Shown one piece after another: positions 9,812 to 18,688 of a stretch of DNA of 64,000 bases (within the stretch, counting starts at the first letter, position 1; each line of letters begins with the position of its first letter). The stretch covers positions 39,617 to 103,616 of the forward strand of contig NZ_FRAD01000013.1 of NCBI RefSeq assembly GCF_900142225.1, written 5' to 3'. Made by a program: the position numbers and the translations under genes. This stretch comes from Hathewaya proteolytica DSM 3090. GTDB taxonomy: Bacteria > Bacillota > Clostridia > Clostridiales > Clostridiaceae. A model generated the notes under the pieces. The model saw only the letters and a program-made list of their open reading frames with translations, was not told the origin of the DNA and searched no databases.

Positions 9812-10690
9812 TTACTTTATTCTATCTAAAAATTCGCAAAGAGCATCTTCCCAATTCCTCATGTCATCACCCACAGTATTTCTCATCATCATATTATCTA
9901 GATATGAATAAGCCGGTCTCTTTGCCACAGTTTTAAACTCTCCCGTAGCACAAGGAGAAATATCACAAGGAATATTAGTGTACTTTATTATTGCACATGC
10001 AAAATCATACCAAGTGCATATATTATTTCCTGTGCAATGGTAAACACCGTACTCCTCACTGCTTATGAGTTTTGCAATGTGATATGCCAAATCCTCAGCA
10101 TTGGTTGGACTTCCAAATTGGTCATTTACTACCTTTAGCTTGCCAGTTTCCTTTGCCTTGTTAATTATTGTATAAACGAAATTTTTTCCCTTTGTGCCAT
10201 ATACCCATGATGTTCTAACAATAAAGTACTTTGAAGAAAATTGTTGTACGTATTTATCTCCCAACAACTTAGTTTTTCCATAAATGCTTACTGGTGATTC
10301 TAAATCGTATTCCCTAAATGGCTCATTTCCCTGCCCATTGTATACATAATCTGAAGAAATATGGATTAGCTTCGCACCTAAAATCTCGCACATTCTTGCA
10401 AGATTTTTAGGACCAAGAGAATTCACTTTAAAGGCTAATTCCTGATTAGTCTCGCAACCGTCCACATTTGTATAGGCAGCACAATTAATAACCACATTAG
10501 GTCTAATACTGAAAAGACATTCTTCCACATTTTTTTCATTTGAAATATCAAGTTGGTCCTTATCAAGAAAAATAAGCTCGCTGATCAAAAAATCCTTGTT
10601 TATTGCACCAAGAGCACTTCTTTTATCATCATAAATTCTCTTAATTTCAGATGCCAACTGACCGTTAGCTCCAGTAATAATTATCTTCAT
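9812..10690 (-). CDS. rfbD: dTDP-4-dehydrorhamnose reductase
   Basis: NADPH-dependent last step of dTDP-L-rhamnose synthesis. The extended SDR fold begins with GANGQLASEI (residues 7-16). NCAAYTNVDGCE (around 70-81), SSDYVYNGQG (around 112) and the catalytic YGKTKLLGD (Tyr-x-x-x-Lys, around 137) are typical of RfbD/RmlD. At 292 residues it is full length. It is the first gene of the polysaccharide operon. The rmlA, B and C partners are not in this window, so they must be elsewhere, or the enzyme acts on a related dTDP-4-keto sugar. Confidence 0.88.
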   Translation of the reverse strand: MKIIITGANGQLASEIKRIYDDKRSALGAINKDFLISELIFLDKDQLDISNEKNVEECLFSIRPNVVINCAAYTNVDGCETNQELAFKVNSLGPKNLARMCEILGAKLIHISSDYVYNGQGNEPFREYDLESPVSIYGKTKLLGDKYVQQFSSKYFIVRTSWVYGTKGKNFVYTIINKAKETGKLKVVNDQFGSPTNAEDLAYHIAKLISSEEYGVYHCTGNNICTWYDFACAIIKYTNIPCDISPCATGEFKTVAKRPAYSYLDNMMMRNTVGDDMRNWEDALCEFLDRIK

Positions 10691-10768
10691 AAACTTTTCC
10701 TTTCTGACTCATAATTACTTCATTATTATACTATATTTGCATATGATTTTCTATGTCGAAATTTCCTA

Positions 10769-10806
10769 TAAAAAAACAAGGGAACTCTGTAAAGACAAAG
10801 TTCCCT
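10769..10806 (-). terminator. Rho-independent terminator after the S-layer-domain gene
   Basis: Stem AGGGAACT/AGTTCCCT (about 10779-10806) followed on the minus strand by TTGTTTTTTTAT. It lies after the stop at 10859 and separates that gene from the rfbD operon. Confidence 0.8.
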
Positions 10807-10858
10807 AAAATAACACACCATTTTGCATTTTTATGCTGTATTTAATATAAGAAACAAA

Positions 10859-11659
10859 TTACATATTGGACTCACAGAAAGCTATTCTATCAAGAAGAGC
10901 AGCTTTTAAATCTTCATCAAGTTCATTAGCCAAAATTTTCATCATTCTAATTTCTTCTTTAAGATTAACCTGTTGAGTTGGCGTCAATTCAAAAATATCC
11001 ATAGTATCTAATTTATCCATGAATTTTATTGCTTCTAATGAATTTTTTGAAATAGAACCTATGATATCATAAATAGTGTTTCTATATTGAACAGCGTACT
11101 CCACTAATCCTGGGTTATAGACAGCATGGGCAAGATCGTCTAGAATTGCATAAGCGGCGTAAGCATCTTTAATATTTTTTGAAGTTTTAGCCTTTTCTGC
11201 CATAGCTACCATGGAATTTATATGTTTCTGTTGATAAGTATCTACTGCCGATGACCAGGTTTTAACGTATAGTTCGTTGGATATATCTCCTTTAAAAGCA
11301 TTTATGTAAAATCTAGCTTCATCGATTTCAGCCTGAGTTAAAGTAGATTTAGGTCTCTTTGGATCACCGTTTTCGTATAGAATTTGATAAAAACGTACGA
11401 AAATTTCCTGTTGTATTACATCGACCTGTTTTGAAAACTCTCCCACAAACCCCTTCATCCATAATGGAGTCATTTTTCTAATAGCAACCCTAGCAGTGTT
11501 AATATCTGTTTGTTTTCTTGTTTTCTTTGCTACCACAACAGCATCGTAGGCACCTTTATAAACATTATCCCAGTTTACATTATCTGCCAAAGCCACGCTA
11601 GTACCCATAAAAATCACCGTTGCACCTAACAATATGGCGTTTTTCAACCTCTTTCTCAT
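10859..11659 (-). CDS. Secreted stand-alone S-layer-type N-terminal domain protein
   Basis: Secreted protein of 266 residues. The start chosen is the ATG at 11657-11659, directly behind AAGGAGGGA. The longer reading from 11716 adds 19 residues before a clean signal peptide. Signal peptide is residues 1-25 (MRKRLKN...VALA). The rest is all-helical and matches in order the N-terminal domain of the two surface proteins at 56250-57539 and 57564-60527. Shared features are the Y-x-x-A-Y start, (T/S)-x-x-(I/V)-N-x-AR, the E/GxFS-K-x-(V/I)-x-x-(V/I)-Q segment, and a late SAVDTYQ/SAIDKFQ/TALDEAQ block. Unlike those it has no C-terminal extension. It could be a free anchoring domain, a chaperone-like partner, or a decayed S-layer gene. 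Confidence 0.65.
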   Translation of the reverse strand: MRKRLKNAILLGATVIFMGTSVALADNVNWDNVYKGAYDAVVVAKKTRKQTDINTARVAIRKMTPLWMKGFVGEFSKQVDVIQQEIFVRFYQILYENGDPKRPKSTLTQAEIDEARFYINAFKGDISNELYVKTWSSAVDTYQQKHINSMVAMAEKAKTSKNIKDAYAAYAILDDLAHAVYNPGLVEYAVQYRNTIYDIIGSISKNSLEAIKFMDKLDTMDIFELTPTQQVNLKEEIRMMKILANELDEDLKAALLDRIAFCESNM

Positions 11660-11774
11660 TAAATCCCTCCTTGTTTTCAAAACTAACGATAATGAGCAAC
11701 AAAACATTTTGTGCATTTAATATTTCACACATTAATTATAATATTTAAAGGAACTATTTTCAACCCAAAACAGT

Positions 11775-12818
11775 TTACAGTAATGTAATGTTCATATTTA
11801 TGCAAGAATTTATGATATGCTCTGGCCAAACAGTGGATTGAACTTCCCCTATATGTGCTTTTTTTAGCAAGAACATGCATATTCTAGACTGTCCAATTCC
11901 CCCACCAATAGTATAGGGTAAATCACCTTGAAGCAATTGTCTATGGTACTCAAGTTCGCAGCGCTCCTCACAATTACAAACAGCAAGTTGCTTCTTTAGA
12001 GCAACCCCATCCACCCTGATACCCATGGAAGAAAGTTCTAGTGCACAATCCAATACCTCATCATAAAATATTATATCTCCATTCAATTGCCAATCATCGT
12101 AATCTGGCGATCTATCTCCGTGCTTTATCCCCGATTTCAAATAATCCCCAATTTTCATGAGGAAAACAGCCTTCCTTTCTTTGACTATGGCATATTCTCT
12201 TTCCTCAGGTGTCATGTCAGGGTACATATCCTCCAACTCCTCAGTAGTAATCATGAATATCTCACTTGGCATATCCAGCCCAAGACAAGGATAAAGTTTT
12301 TTCACATAATCTGCTGTAGAAAGAAAAACACTGTATATATCCTCAGCAAACCTCATCAAAGTTTGCTCATTTCGCTGCTCCTTGCCTATAACATATTCCC
12401 AGTCCCATTGATCAACGTAATTGGAGTGAATATTGTCTAAGGTTTCATCCTTTCTTATAGCATTCATATCAGTATAAAGCCCTTTTCCCTCTGGGAATCC
12501 ATAACGTTTTAACGCCATCCTCTTCCACTTTGCCAAAGACTGTACTATTTCTGCCCTTTTTCCCACACCCGGTATGTAGAAATCCACAGCTTTCTGAATC
12601 CCATCTAAATTATCATTAGTTCCAGACTCAGGCAACACAAATAATGGCGATGAAACACGCACTAAATCTAATTTTTCACTTAATTTTTTTTCAAAGAAAT
12701 CTTTAATACATTTAATAGCTATTTGAGTATCCATGACACTTAAATAAGACTCATATTTTTTAACATCCATATCCATTTTCATATCCACTTTCATATCCAT
12801 TTTCCTTTTCCTTTTCAT
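11775..12818 (-). CDS. asnA: Aspartate-ammonia ligase (asparagine synthetase A)
   Basis: Makes asparagine from aspartate, ammonia and ATP (AMP-forming). The class II aaRS-like fold is shown by SYLSVMDTQIAIKCIKDFF, SSPLFVLPESGTNDNL, QSLAKWKRMALKRYG and the C-terminal GGGIGQSRICMFLL. An Asn-type T-box leader upstream supports the call. Length is 347, about 15-20 more than typical. The extra N-terminus before KKYESYLS is a low-complexity Lys/Met/Asp run encoded by repeated ATG-AAA-(A/G)TG-GAT units. TAGGAG lies about ten bases before the first ATG, and several in-frame ATGs follow, so the true start may be further in. Confidence 0.92.
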   Translation of the reverse strand: MKRKRKMDMKVDMKMDMDVKKYESYLSVMDTQIAIKCIKDFFEKKLSEKLDLVRVSSPLFVLPESGTNDNLDGIQKAVDFYIPGVGKRAEIVQSLAKWKRMALKRYGFPEGKGLYTDMNAIRKDETLDNIHSNYVDQWDWEYVIGKEQRNEQTLMRFAEDIYSVFLSTADYVKKLYPCLGLDMPSEIFMITTEELEDMYPDMTPEEREYAIVKERKAVFLMKIGDYLKSGIKHGDRSPDYDDWQLNGDIIFYDEVLDCALELSSMGIRVDGVALKKQLAVCNCEERCELEYHRQLLQGDLPYTIGGGIGQSRICMFLLKKAHIGEVQSTVWPEHIINSCINMNITLL

Positions 12819-12877
12819 TTGTATTCAACTCCTATTTTTTTGGAGTATAGCGCTATACTTATCTTTTCTTTAAAATA

Positions 12878-13175
12878 AAAAAACCCTTCATCCTAAAAGG
12901 ACGAAAGGTAAATCTTCCGCGGTACCACCTTAATTAACTAAAAGCTCCACTTAAAACAAGCACAGATTTCTCGATGCTCTCCATTTCATAACGGTATGGC
13001 TCCGACTAGGCCTACTTTTATCCAAGTAAATAACATGAATAATTTGGGTTAGCAACTCAGGGATGTTCTTCAATATAACTCTTTGTACCGGACTCTCACC
13101 ATAACCGGCTCGCTCACACTATCTTTTATATCTACTCTTCCCGTCTCAGTCTTTAATAAATTATCTAGATTTAAT
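12878..13175 (-). promoter_or_regulatory. T-box leader, asparagine-specific, controlling asnA
   Basis: The minus strand carries the T-box core AAGGTGGTACCGCGGAA (about 12916-12933). It also has the stem I elements GAGCGAGCCGG...GTGAGAGTCCGG and the CCTGAGTTGC segment. The terminator CCTTTCGTCC...GGATGAAGGG with a T run is at 12878-12911. In the specifier loop the sequence GAAG-AAC-ATCCC places the codon AAC (Asn) at 13065-13067. This matches the downstream gene: uncharged tRNA-Asn should stabilise the antiterminator and turn asnA on. Confidence 0.93.
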
Positions 13176-13527
13176 ATGGTTATTATACTAATCTATCTGA
13201 AACTTGTCAATATGAATTTTTAATGTTGCATTTGTTTAAACATTCTTATTTAATTAAATTTTTATTTTATTTCAGTCTTATTAAGAGTTCAAATCCACAT
13301 CTATGGCTTAAATAGCTGTGTTTGACTTTTTAGTGGTGGAACTACGGGTTATTTTAAATACAAAAGTATAGGTTAAATAGCTGTGTTTGACTTTTCAGTG
13401 GTGGATACTGTTGGAATTCCAACACTAAGAAATACAACACAGCATTTTATATGAAACAAACAAAATAACATTAAAGAACTCAGTGAGATATGCAAGTCCA
13501 TTGTAAAATTTATTTATAAAAACTTCT
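13176..13527. other. Intergenic region with a dispersed-repeat cluster
   Basis: No gene seen. It holds the plus-oriented intergenic repeats at about 13311-13340 and 13375-13405 and an inverted copy at about 13414-13444. The last two together can fold into a long hairpin around TTGGAATTCCAA. Confidence 0.6.
13311..13446 (+). repeat. Intergenic repeat cluster (two direct copies plus one inverted)
   Basis: Core AATAGCTGTGTTTGAC(N4-6)AGTGGTGGA occurs at about 13311-13340 and 13375-13405, 64 bases apart, followed by an inverted copy (TTCCAACACTAAG...CAACACAGC) at about 13414-13442. The stretch between the direct copies is itself related to the corresponding stretch at 18534-18567. This is therefore one composite element about 130 bp long, not a CRISPR. 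Confidence 0.75.
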
Positions 13528-14889
13528 TTAATTGCTTGCAGCTTTCTTCATAGCCTCTGTACCATTCTTTTGGGCCTCTTTTAAAGCTTCCTCCACAGAT
13601 TTTTTACCACTAAATACAAAATCTAATTCCTTGCCTAATTCATTTAGAGCATTTATTCCACCTATATTTCTAGTACCTTGAAATCCTCTGTCCATACATT
13701 CAAATGGAAGTTTCTTCATAGGCTTTGCATCAAGGACTTCTTTAAAGATTGAAACATCTTTAGCTGACTTCCTTACTGGTATATATCCTGTTTGTGAAGC
13801 AAAATATGCTGTATTTTCTGTATTAGTCAAGAATTTTATATATTCCCAAGCGGCCTGTTTTTGAATATCACTAGCAGAGTTAAATACTGCAACATTAGTA
13901 CCATAGAATAACTGGTCATCAGTTTTGTGGGCTGGTAATGCTGCTGCATTTATGACAATACCTGATTTTGTACCCTCTTCTATGTACGGAAGAGCTGAAG
14001 TTGAAGCTACACACATTGCTGCACGACCATCCTGCAATGGAACGTTGGCATTTGAATCATCCCCAGCTAAACGGGCTGTTTTGTTTTGCATCATACTATT
14101 CAAAAAATCTACAGCTTCCTTAGTTTCCTTTGTATCAAAGAATAGCTCATTTGTCTCTTCACTCATAGTTGCCCCTCCAGCTTGTTTCAACCATGGTGCT
14201 ATATCTGTGGAAAGGTTATTTGCAAATACGCAACCGTAAACCTCTGGCTCACCATCCCCATTTTTGTCTACAGTTAGTTTCTTCGCTGCATCAGCCCATT
14301 CTTCCCATGTTGTTGGCACCTTCAAGCCAGCATCCTTTAACATACCCTCGTTATAATAAAGCACCATTTGACTCTTATTAAATGGCATAGCAAATTGCTT
14401 ATCATTCCAAATACCGTCGCTTAGGAACATTTTTGGTATATCCTCATAGTCCTTATCCGTAAATCCTACTTCTGCATCAGACATATATGGCTTTAAATCT
14501 GTTACAAGGTTTTTTGAAACATACCATGAAAGTCGATTAGAGTAAACTTGAGAAATGGTTGGCATATCATTTGCTTTAGCTGATGCCATTAATTTATCAA
14601 ATAGCTCTGTGTATTTCCCCTGATTCTGTAACTTAACTGAAACCTTGGGATTCTGTTGCATAAAATCCGCAGTTATCTTTTTCATAGCTTCTTCATTTTT
14701 CCCACTCATAGCGTGCCAAAATGTTATCTCCACTGGCTCTGTTACCTTTGTCTTTGAAGTTGAATTTACTGTAGGTTGTTTCCCAGTTCCTTCCTTTGAT
14801 GTTGCGTCTTGCTTACTGCCACAACCTATGAACAGATTAGCACAGATCCCCATTGTCAGTAGTAATGAAATAATCTTTTTTGTTCTCAT
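13528..14889 (-). CDS. Extracellular sugar-type solute-binding lipoprotein
   Basis: Captures substrate outside the membrane for the ABC transporter encoded directly upstream. The lipoprotein signal peptide is residues 1-22 with lipobox LFIGC. The mature protein starts with a Ser/Thr-rich linker and then EITFWHAMSGKNEEAMKKI, the hallmark of family-1 (UgpB/MalE-like) binding proteins. Length 453 is normal. It is the last gene of the operon, 87 bases after the MalG-like permease. The substrate (sugar, glycerol-3-phosphate or other) cannot be told from motifs alone. Confidence 0.88.
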   Translation of the reverse strand: MRTKKIISLLLTMGICANLFIGCGSKQDATSKEGTGKQPTVNSTSKTKVTEPVEITFWHAMSGKNEEAMKKITADFMQQNPKVSVKLQNQGKYTELFDKLMASAKANDMPTISQVYSNRLSWYVSKNLVTDLKPYMSDAEVGFTDKDYEDIPKMFLSDGIWNDKQFAMPFNKSQMVLYYNEGMLKDAGLKVPTTWEEWADAAKKLTVDKNGDGEPEVYGCVFANNLSTDIAPWLKQAGGATMSEETNELFFDTKETKEAVDFLNSMMQNKTARLAGDDSNANVPLQDGRAAMCVASTSALPYIEEGTKSGIVINAAALPAHKTDDQLFYGTNVAVFNSASDIQKQAAWEYIKFLTNTENTAYFASQTGYIPVRKSAKDVSIFKEVLDAKPMKKLPFECMDRGFQGTRNIGGINALNELGKELDFVFSGKKSVEEALKEAQKNGTEAMKKAASN

Positions 14890-14976
14890 AATTTAATCAT
14901 CCCTTCTTAAGTTAATAATTATGTAAAATTATAAATATATATTAATATTTTTAAACCTGCTTAATTATAAATACCG

Positions 14977-15804
14977 CTATCCTTTTAAGCCTGAATTCCC
15001 AACACCCTTAATAATATACTTTTGAGTAAAAATATACATTATTATAATAGGTATTATTACCACCACTGAAAAAGCCATTAACAAGTTGTATCTAGTGCCA
15101 GCCTCAGTAGAAAAAGCGGCTAAAGCCACCGGCAATGTTCGCATTTCATCTGAATTCGTAGTGATGAGAGGCCACATATAAGAATTCCAACTGTTAATAA
15201 ATTTTAAAATTCCAATAGAAAATATTGTTGGCTTACATATTGGCAACAATATGCTAATCAAATACCTAAAATCAGAACACCCATCTATTTTAGAAGATTT
15301 ATAATAGGAACTAGGTACACTAGAAAACTGCTGTTTTAAAAGGAAAATCGAAAATATACTGGCACACCATGGCAATATTAGAGCTTTATATGTATTTATC
15401 CAGTTAAGTTTACTAAGGGTGATGTAATTTGGTATCATCAATATTTCCCCTGGAACCATCATAGTAGCAACTAATATCATAAAAATTATATTTCTAAATT
15501 TAAAATTTATATGTGAAAAGGCATATGCACTTAAAATAGTAGTTATTAACTCCCCAATAGTGACAAATGTTGACACTAAAATACTATTTATAAAATATGT
15601 CCTAAAGTTTACCACATTAAGAGCCGTTGTGAAGTTTTCCAATTTTATACTAGATGGCAGCCACTTAGGAGGCATCGAAAGCACCTCATTAGCAGGTTTA
15701 ATAGCGGTTAATATCATCCACACAAAAGGCAATACCACCCATACTACGCCTATTATCAGTATTGCATATGAAAAAAACTTGATTAATGAACCGTTTTTCT
15801 TCAT
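14977..15804 (-). CDS. ABC transporter permease, MalG/UgpE type
   Basis: One of two membrane subunits of a carbohydrate-type importer. There are six hydrophobic segments in 275 residues. The EAA loop that contacts the ATPase is SYYKSSKIDGCSDFRYLISI (around 165-185). The SYAF and PFVWMILTAIKP N-terminal pattern is that of MalG-like permeases. It starts three bases after the stop of the MalF-like permease, behind AAGGAGCG. Confidence 0.92.
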   Translation of the reverse strand: MKKNGSLIKFFSYAILIIGVVWVVLPFVWMILTAIKPANEVLSMPPKWLPSSIKLENFTTALNVVNFRTYFINSILVSTFVTIGELITTILSAYAFSHINFKFRNIIFMILVATMMVPGEILMIPNYITLSKLNWINTYKALILPWCASIFSIFLLKQQFSSVPSSYYKSSKIDGCSDFRYLISILLPICKPTIFSIGILKFINSWNSYMWPLITTNSDEMRTLPVALAAFSTEAGTRYNLLMAFSVVVIIPIIIMYIFTQKYIIKGVGNSGLKG

Positions 15805-15807
15805 AAT

Positions 15808-16698
15808 CTATCGCTCCTTATTTTTAAACAAAATCATAAATTGCACTAACGTAAGGGAAAGAATTATCATGAACAATATAAATGCTGCCGCAGCCGCCTC
15901 CGAAAATTGCCATTGGTTGTAAAACTTTTGGAAAATATAATATACAATAGTAAGACCACTCTGCAAAGGTCCAGGTTTTTGTCCATATAATATGTATACC
16001 TCATCAAATAATTTAAAAGCACCAATCATTGACGTGACAGATAAAAATACAATAGTTGGTTTAATAATAGGAATAGTAATATTCTTTACAATACTAAAAG
16101 AAGATGCACCATCCATTATTGCAGCTTTCTCATATTTTTTATCTACATTTTGCAAAGAAGCCAGTATTATAATTATTTTATAACCAAGCCCCTTCCATAT
16201 ACTCAACGCTACAAGTATAGGAATAGTCATATTTTCATTTGTAAGCCAATTAACATTGGCCATGCCAAAGACATTTAAGAAAGCATTGACCACTCCATAA
16301 TCTTTATTCAACATCCACCTCCACACAATAGATACAGCTGTTGTCGATGTTATAAAAGGCAGAAAATAAGCGCTTTGAAAAAATCTTTTAAATTTTATAT
16401 TAGAATTTAAGATTATAGCTATTACCAATGCAACAACAATGCCTAAAGGTGCCGCAAAAAAAGCAAATATTAATGTGTTTTTTAAAGCAATATGAAATTC
16501 AGGATCCTTTATTACATAGATAAAGTTTTGCATTCCCAGCTCAAAAACTTCACCAGTGATATAATCGTATTTAGTAAAGAATCCCATAATGAAAGACTTA
16601 AATATTGGATATATTTGAAATACACTTATAATAACCAGAGCAGGTAAAAGATAAATAAATGCTTTCAAATTCTTATTTTTAATATTAATCCTACCCAC
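15808..16698 (-). CDS. ABC transporter permease, MalF/UgpA type
   Basis: Second membrane subunit, 296 residues with six hydrophobic segments. The EAA motif is KYEKAAIMDGASSFSIVKNI (around 187-206). The N-terminal LLPALVIISVFQIYPIFKSF is typical of UgpA/MalF. The start is a GTG tightly behind AAGGAG. It follows the ATPase gene by five bases, so the set is clearly co-transcribed. Confidence 0.92.
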   Translation of the reverse strand: MGRINIKNKNLKAFIYLLPALVIISVFQIYPIFKSFIMGFFTKYDYITGEVFELGMQNFIYVIKDPEFHIALKNTLIFAFFAAPLGIVVALVIAIILNSNIKFKRFFQSAYFLPFITSTTAVSIVWRWMLNKDYGVVNAFLNVFGMANVNWLTNENMTIPILVALSIWKGLGYKIIIILASLQNVDKKYEKAAIMDGASSFSIVKNITIPIIKPTIVFLSVTSMIGAFKLFDEVYILYGQKPGPLQSGLTIVYYIFQKFYNQWQFSEAAAAAFILFMIILSLTLVQFMILFKNKER

Positions 16699-16703
16699 AC
16701 TCC

Positions 16704-17774
16704 TTAAAAAATGTATATTTTCTTAAAGTTAAATGAAACATTATCACCACATTGAAAACTGTTATCCCAACTTACACAAGCAGTAAAAACTAAATTGACA
16801 GCTCTTATTCTCAAATACATTTCCCTACCAATAGGTTGAGTGCTTATTATTTTTCCTTCCATGTTATTTGCCCCACTGCAAATGACAACATCCTCTGGCC
16901 TAATACCCACCGTAACCCTACCTGCATTTTCGCTTTCCAATGTATTTGTGCTTCCTAATGTATTTTGGCTATTATACTGAACGACATTTTTTATTTCATG
17001 TTTTTCTTCTCCCAAGTTAATGAATACACCATACCCCTCTGCAAACCCATCAACAAAATTCATTGGAGGATTGCCAAGAAAGCCTGCAACAAATTTATTT
17101 ACAGGATACATATATAGCTCCTTTGGGGTTCCATATTGTTGTAGCACACCCTTATTTAATAGAATTATTTTGTCTGATATGCTCATAGCCTCTTCTTGAT
17201 CATGAGTAACAAATATGGTAGTGATTTTTAGCTTTTTTTGTAGATTCTTAATCTCATCCCTAAGCTCTATACGAAGTCTAGCATCTAAATTAGAAAGTGG
17301 CTCGTCCAAAAGTAGTATTTTAGGTTCCTTAACAAGAGCCCTTGCTATTGCAACACGCTGTTGCTGCCCTCCAGATAATTTAGAAGGTTTTCTATTAAGA
17401 AGTTCTTGTATCCTAAGCAGTCCCGCAATTTCTTCCACTTTCTCTTTGCGATGTTTTTTATGTACTTTCTTCATTTTTAATGGGAACTCTATATTCTCCC
17501 TAACAGTCATGTGAGGATATAGTGCATAATCCTGAAATACCATTCCTATATCCCTATTTTCTGCGCCAATATTATTTACCACCTCCTCATCGAATAAAAT
17601 CTGTCCCTCACTTATATCCTCTAATCCTGCAATCATTGATAATGTAGTTGTTTTTCCACAGCCACTTGGTCCAAGTAGACAAACAAGACTTCCATCATCT
17701 ATTTCAACATCAACTTCACTAACAGCCAAAATGCCATTATACCTTTTCGAAACTTTATTTAACCAGATTTTCAT
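16704..17774 (-). CDS. ABC transporter ATP-binding protein, MsmK/UgpC type
   Basis: Powers the sugar-type importer. Walker A is GPSGCGKTT (around 37-45), the signature LSGGQQQRVAIARAL (around 133-147), Walker B ILLLDEPLSNLDA and the switch histidine IFVTHDQEE. A C-terminal TOBE-type regulatory domain includes VTVGIRPEDVVIC. The ATG at 17774 sits seven bases behind AGAGGTG. A GTG three codons earlier overlaps that site and is less likely. The gene overlaps the end of the upstream TudS-like gene by 20 bases. Confidence 0.92.
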   Translation of the reverse strand: MKIWLNKVSKRYNGILAVSEVDVEIDDGSLVCLLGPSGCGKTTTLSMIAGLEDISEGQILFDEEVVNNIGAENRDIGMVFQDYALYPHMTVRENIEFPLKMKKVHKKHRKEKVEEIAGLLRIQELLNRKPSKLSGGQQQRVAIARALVKEPKILLLDEPLSNLDARLRIELRDEIKNLQKKLKITTIFVTHDQEEAMSISDKIILLNKGVLQQYGTPKELYMYPVNKFVAGFLGNPPMNFVDGFAEGYGVFINLGEEKHEIKNVVQYNSQNTLGSTNTLESENAGRVTVGIRPEDVVICSGANNMEGKIISTQPIGREMYLRIRAVNLVFTACVSWDNSFQCGDNVSFNFKKIYIF

Positions 17775-18333
17775 TAATTTCACCTCTGATTAAATCTAAA
17801 ATCTTAATTTTGGCTTCTTTTAAATCCATCATGGGTAAATTTATTTTATTTTCTTTCATGAGATTTTGAAGAACCTTCATCAACATACCCTTTTCCTGAA
17901 CTATATGTATAGTTTTTATAGTTTCTTGTAAATTATCTCTTCCCGAAAATTCTCCTCCCCAATTTCCCGAGCATGTTATATCAATGCCGCAACTAGGACT
18001 TCCATTAATACCCACGACGCCAAGAACGGAAAACTTATTACATTCTTTTATATACTCTCTCATTTGAAGGATATATGGTTCTAACATTTCTATACAATAT
18101 TTTTCAAAAAAGGGGTTGTCAAATTGTTCTTTTGTGTGACCCCACCGACTAGCTCCATATATATTAAATTCTGGACAAGGAAGCTGAATAAGATGTATAT
18201 CATTATCAACAGCAAAATGTAAAAAATCTTTCCTTGCCGTTTCTTCTTCACCAGTTTTGTGAGAAAACGTTGTGACCTTTGAAGCAGTATTCAAAACGCA
18301 ATGACTGACAAAAACTATATTTTTCTTTTCCAT
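17755..18333 (-). CDS. TudS-related (DUF523-like) cysteine protein
   Basis: Cytoplasmic protein of 192 residues. It resembles the clostridial CD3072-type branch of TudS-related putative desulfidases, which are relatives of the thiouracil desulfidase. Candidate Fe-S or active cysteines lie in SHCVLN (residue 10), QLPCPEF (around 53) and the NGSPSCGID motif (around 113), the classical DUF523 pattern. The start is the ATG behind GGGAGGTG; the TTG inside that site is rejected. It is the first gene of the operon and overlaps the ABC ATPase, so a link with uptake of its substrate is possible. Reaction unproven. Confidence 0.7.
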   Translation of the reverse strand: MEKKNIVFVSHCVLNTASKVTTFSHKTGEEETARKDFLHFAVDNDIHLIQLPCPEFNIYGASRWGHTKEQFDNPFFEKYCIEMLEPYILQMREYIKECNKFSVLGVVGINGSPSCGIDITCSGNWGGEFSGRDNLQETIKTIHIVQEKGMLMKVLQNLMKENKINLPMMDLKEAKIKILDLIRGEINENLVK

Positions 18334-18373
18334 AATTACACCTCCCAAATCTATGCCAACCTAAACTATAACA

Positions 18374-18422
18374 CAAAAAAGAAATGTATTGAAATTCAAA
18401 ATATCAATACATTTCTTCTTAT
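18374..18422 (-). terminator. Hairpin with T run in the leader of the TudS/ABC operon
   Basis: Perfect stem AGAAATGTATTGA/TCAATACATTTCT followed on the minus strand by TTTTTT. It lies about 40 bases upstream of the first gene of the ABC operon. It either terminates transcription from the right or acts as an attenuator. Confidence 0.6.
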
Positions 18423-18502
18423 CTATTAATTAATTAAATTCTTTTTTGTAAAAATCTTGTTGTTCTTGCTTGCATTAAGAGTTTATTTCCACAGCTGCGG
18501 TC

Positions 18503-18645
18503 TTAATAGCTGTGTTTGACATTACAGTGGTGGCTCAGCGTTATATATTAAATACATAAGTGAGGATTAAATAGCTGTGTTTGACTTTACAGTGGTGGAT
18601 ACCCTTGGAATTCCACCACTGAGAAATACAACACAGCATTTTAGG
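18503..18645 (+). repeat. Second copy of the composite intergenic repeat
   Basis: Direct copies at about 18503-18533 and 18568-18600, then an inverted copy at about 18609-18645 around TTGGAATTCCA. Order, spacing and even the intervening sequence (a GTTATA...TTAAATACA stretch) match the cluster at 13311-13446. The remaining bases between 18334 and 18688 hold only the leader hairpin; no gene seen. Confidence 0.78.
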
Positions 18646-18688
18646 CCTAATAACCTAATTTGCATTATATCCCCGCAAGGCTGCGCCG

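Noticed and set aside
13311..18645. CRISPR-like arrays of about 30-bp repeats with 60-bp spacing
   Set aside because: Only two direct copies per site, the intervening sequences are homologous between sites, and an inverted copy follows. This is a composite dispersed element.
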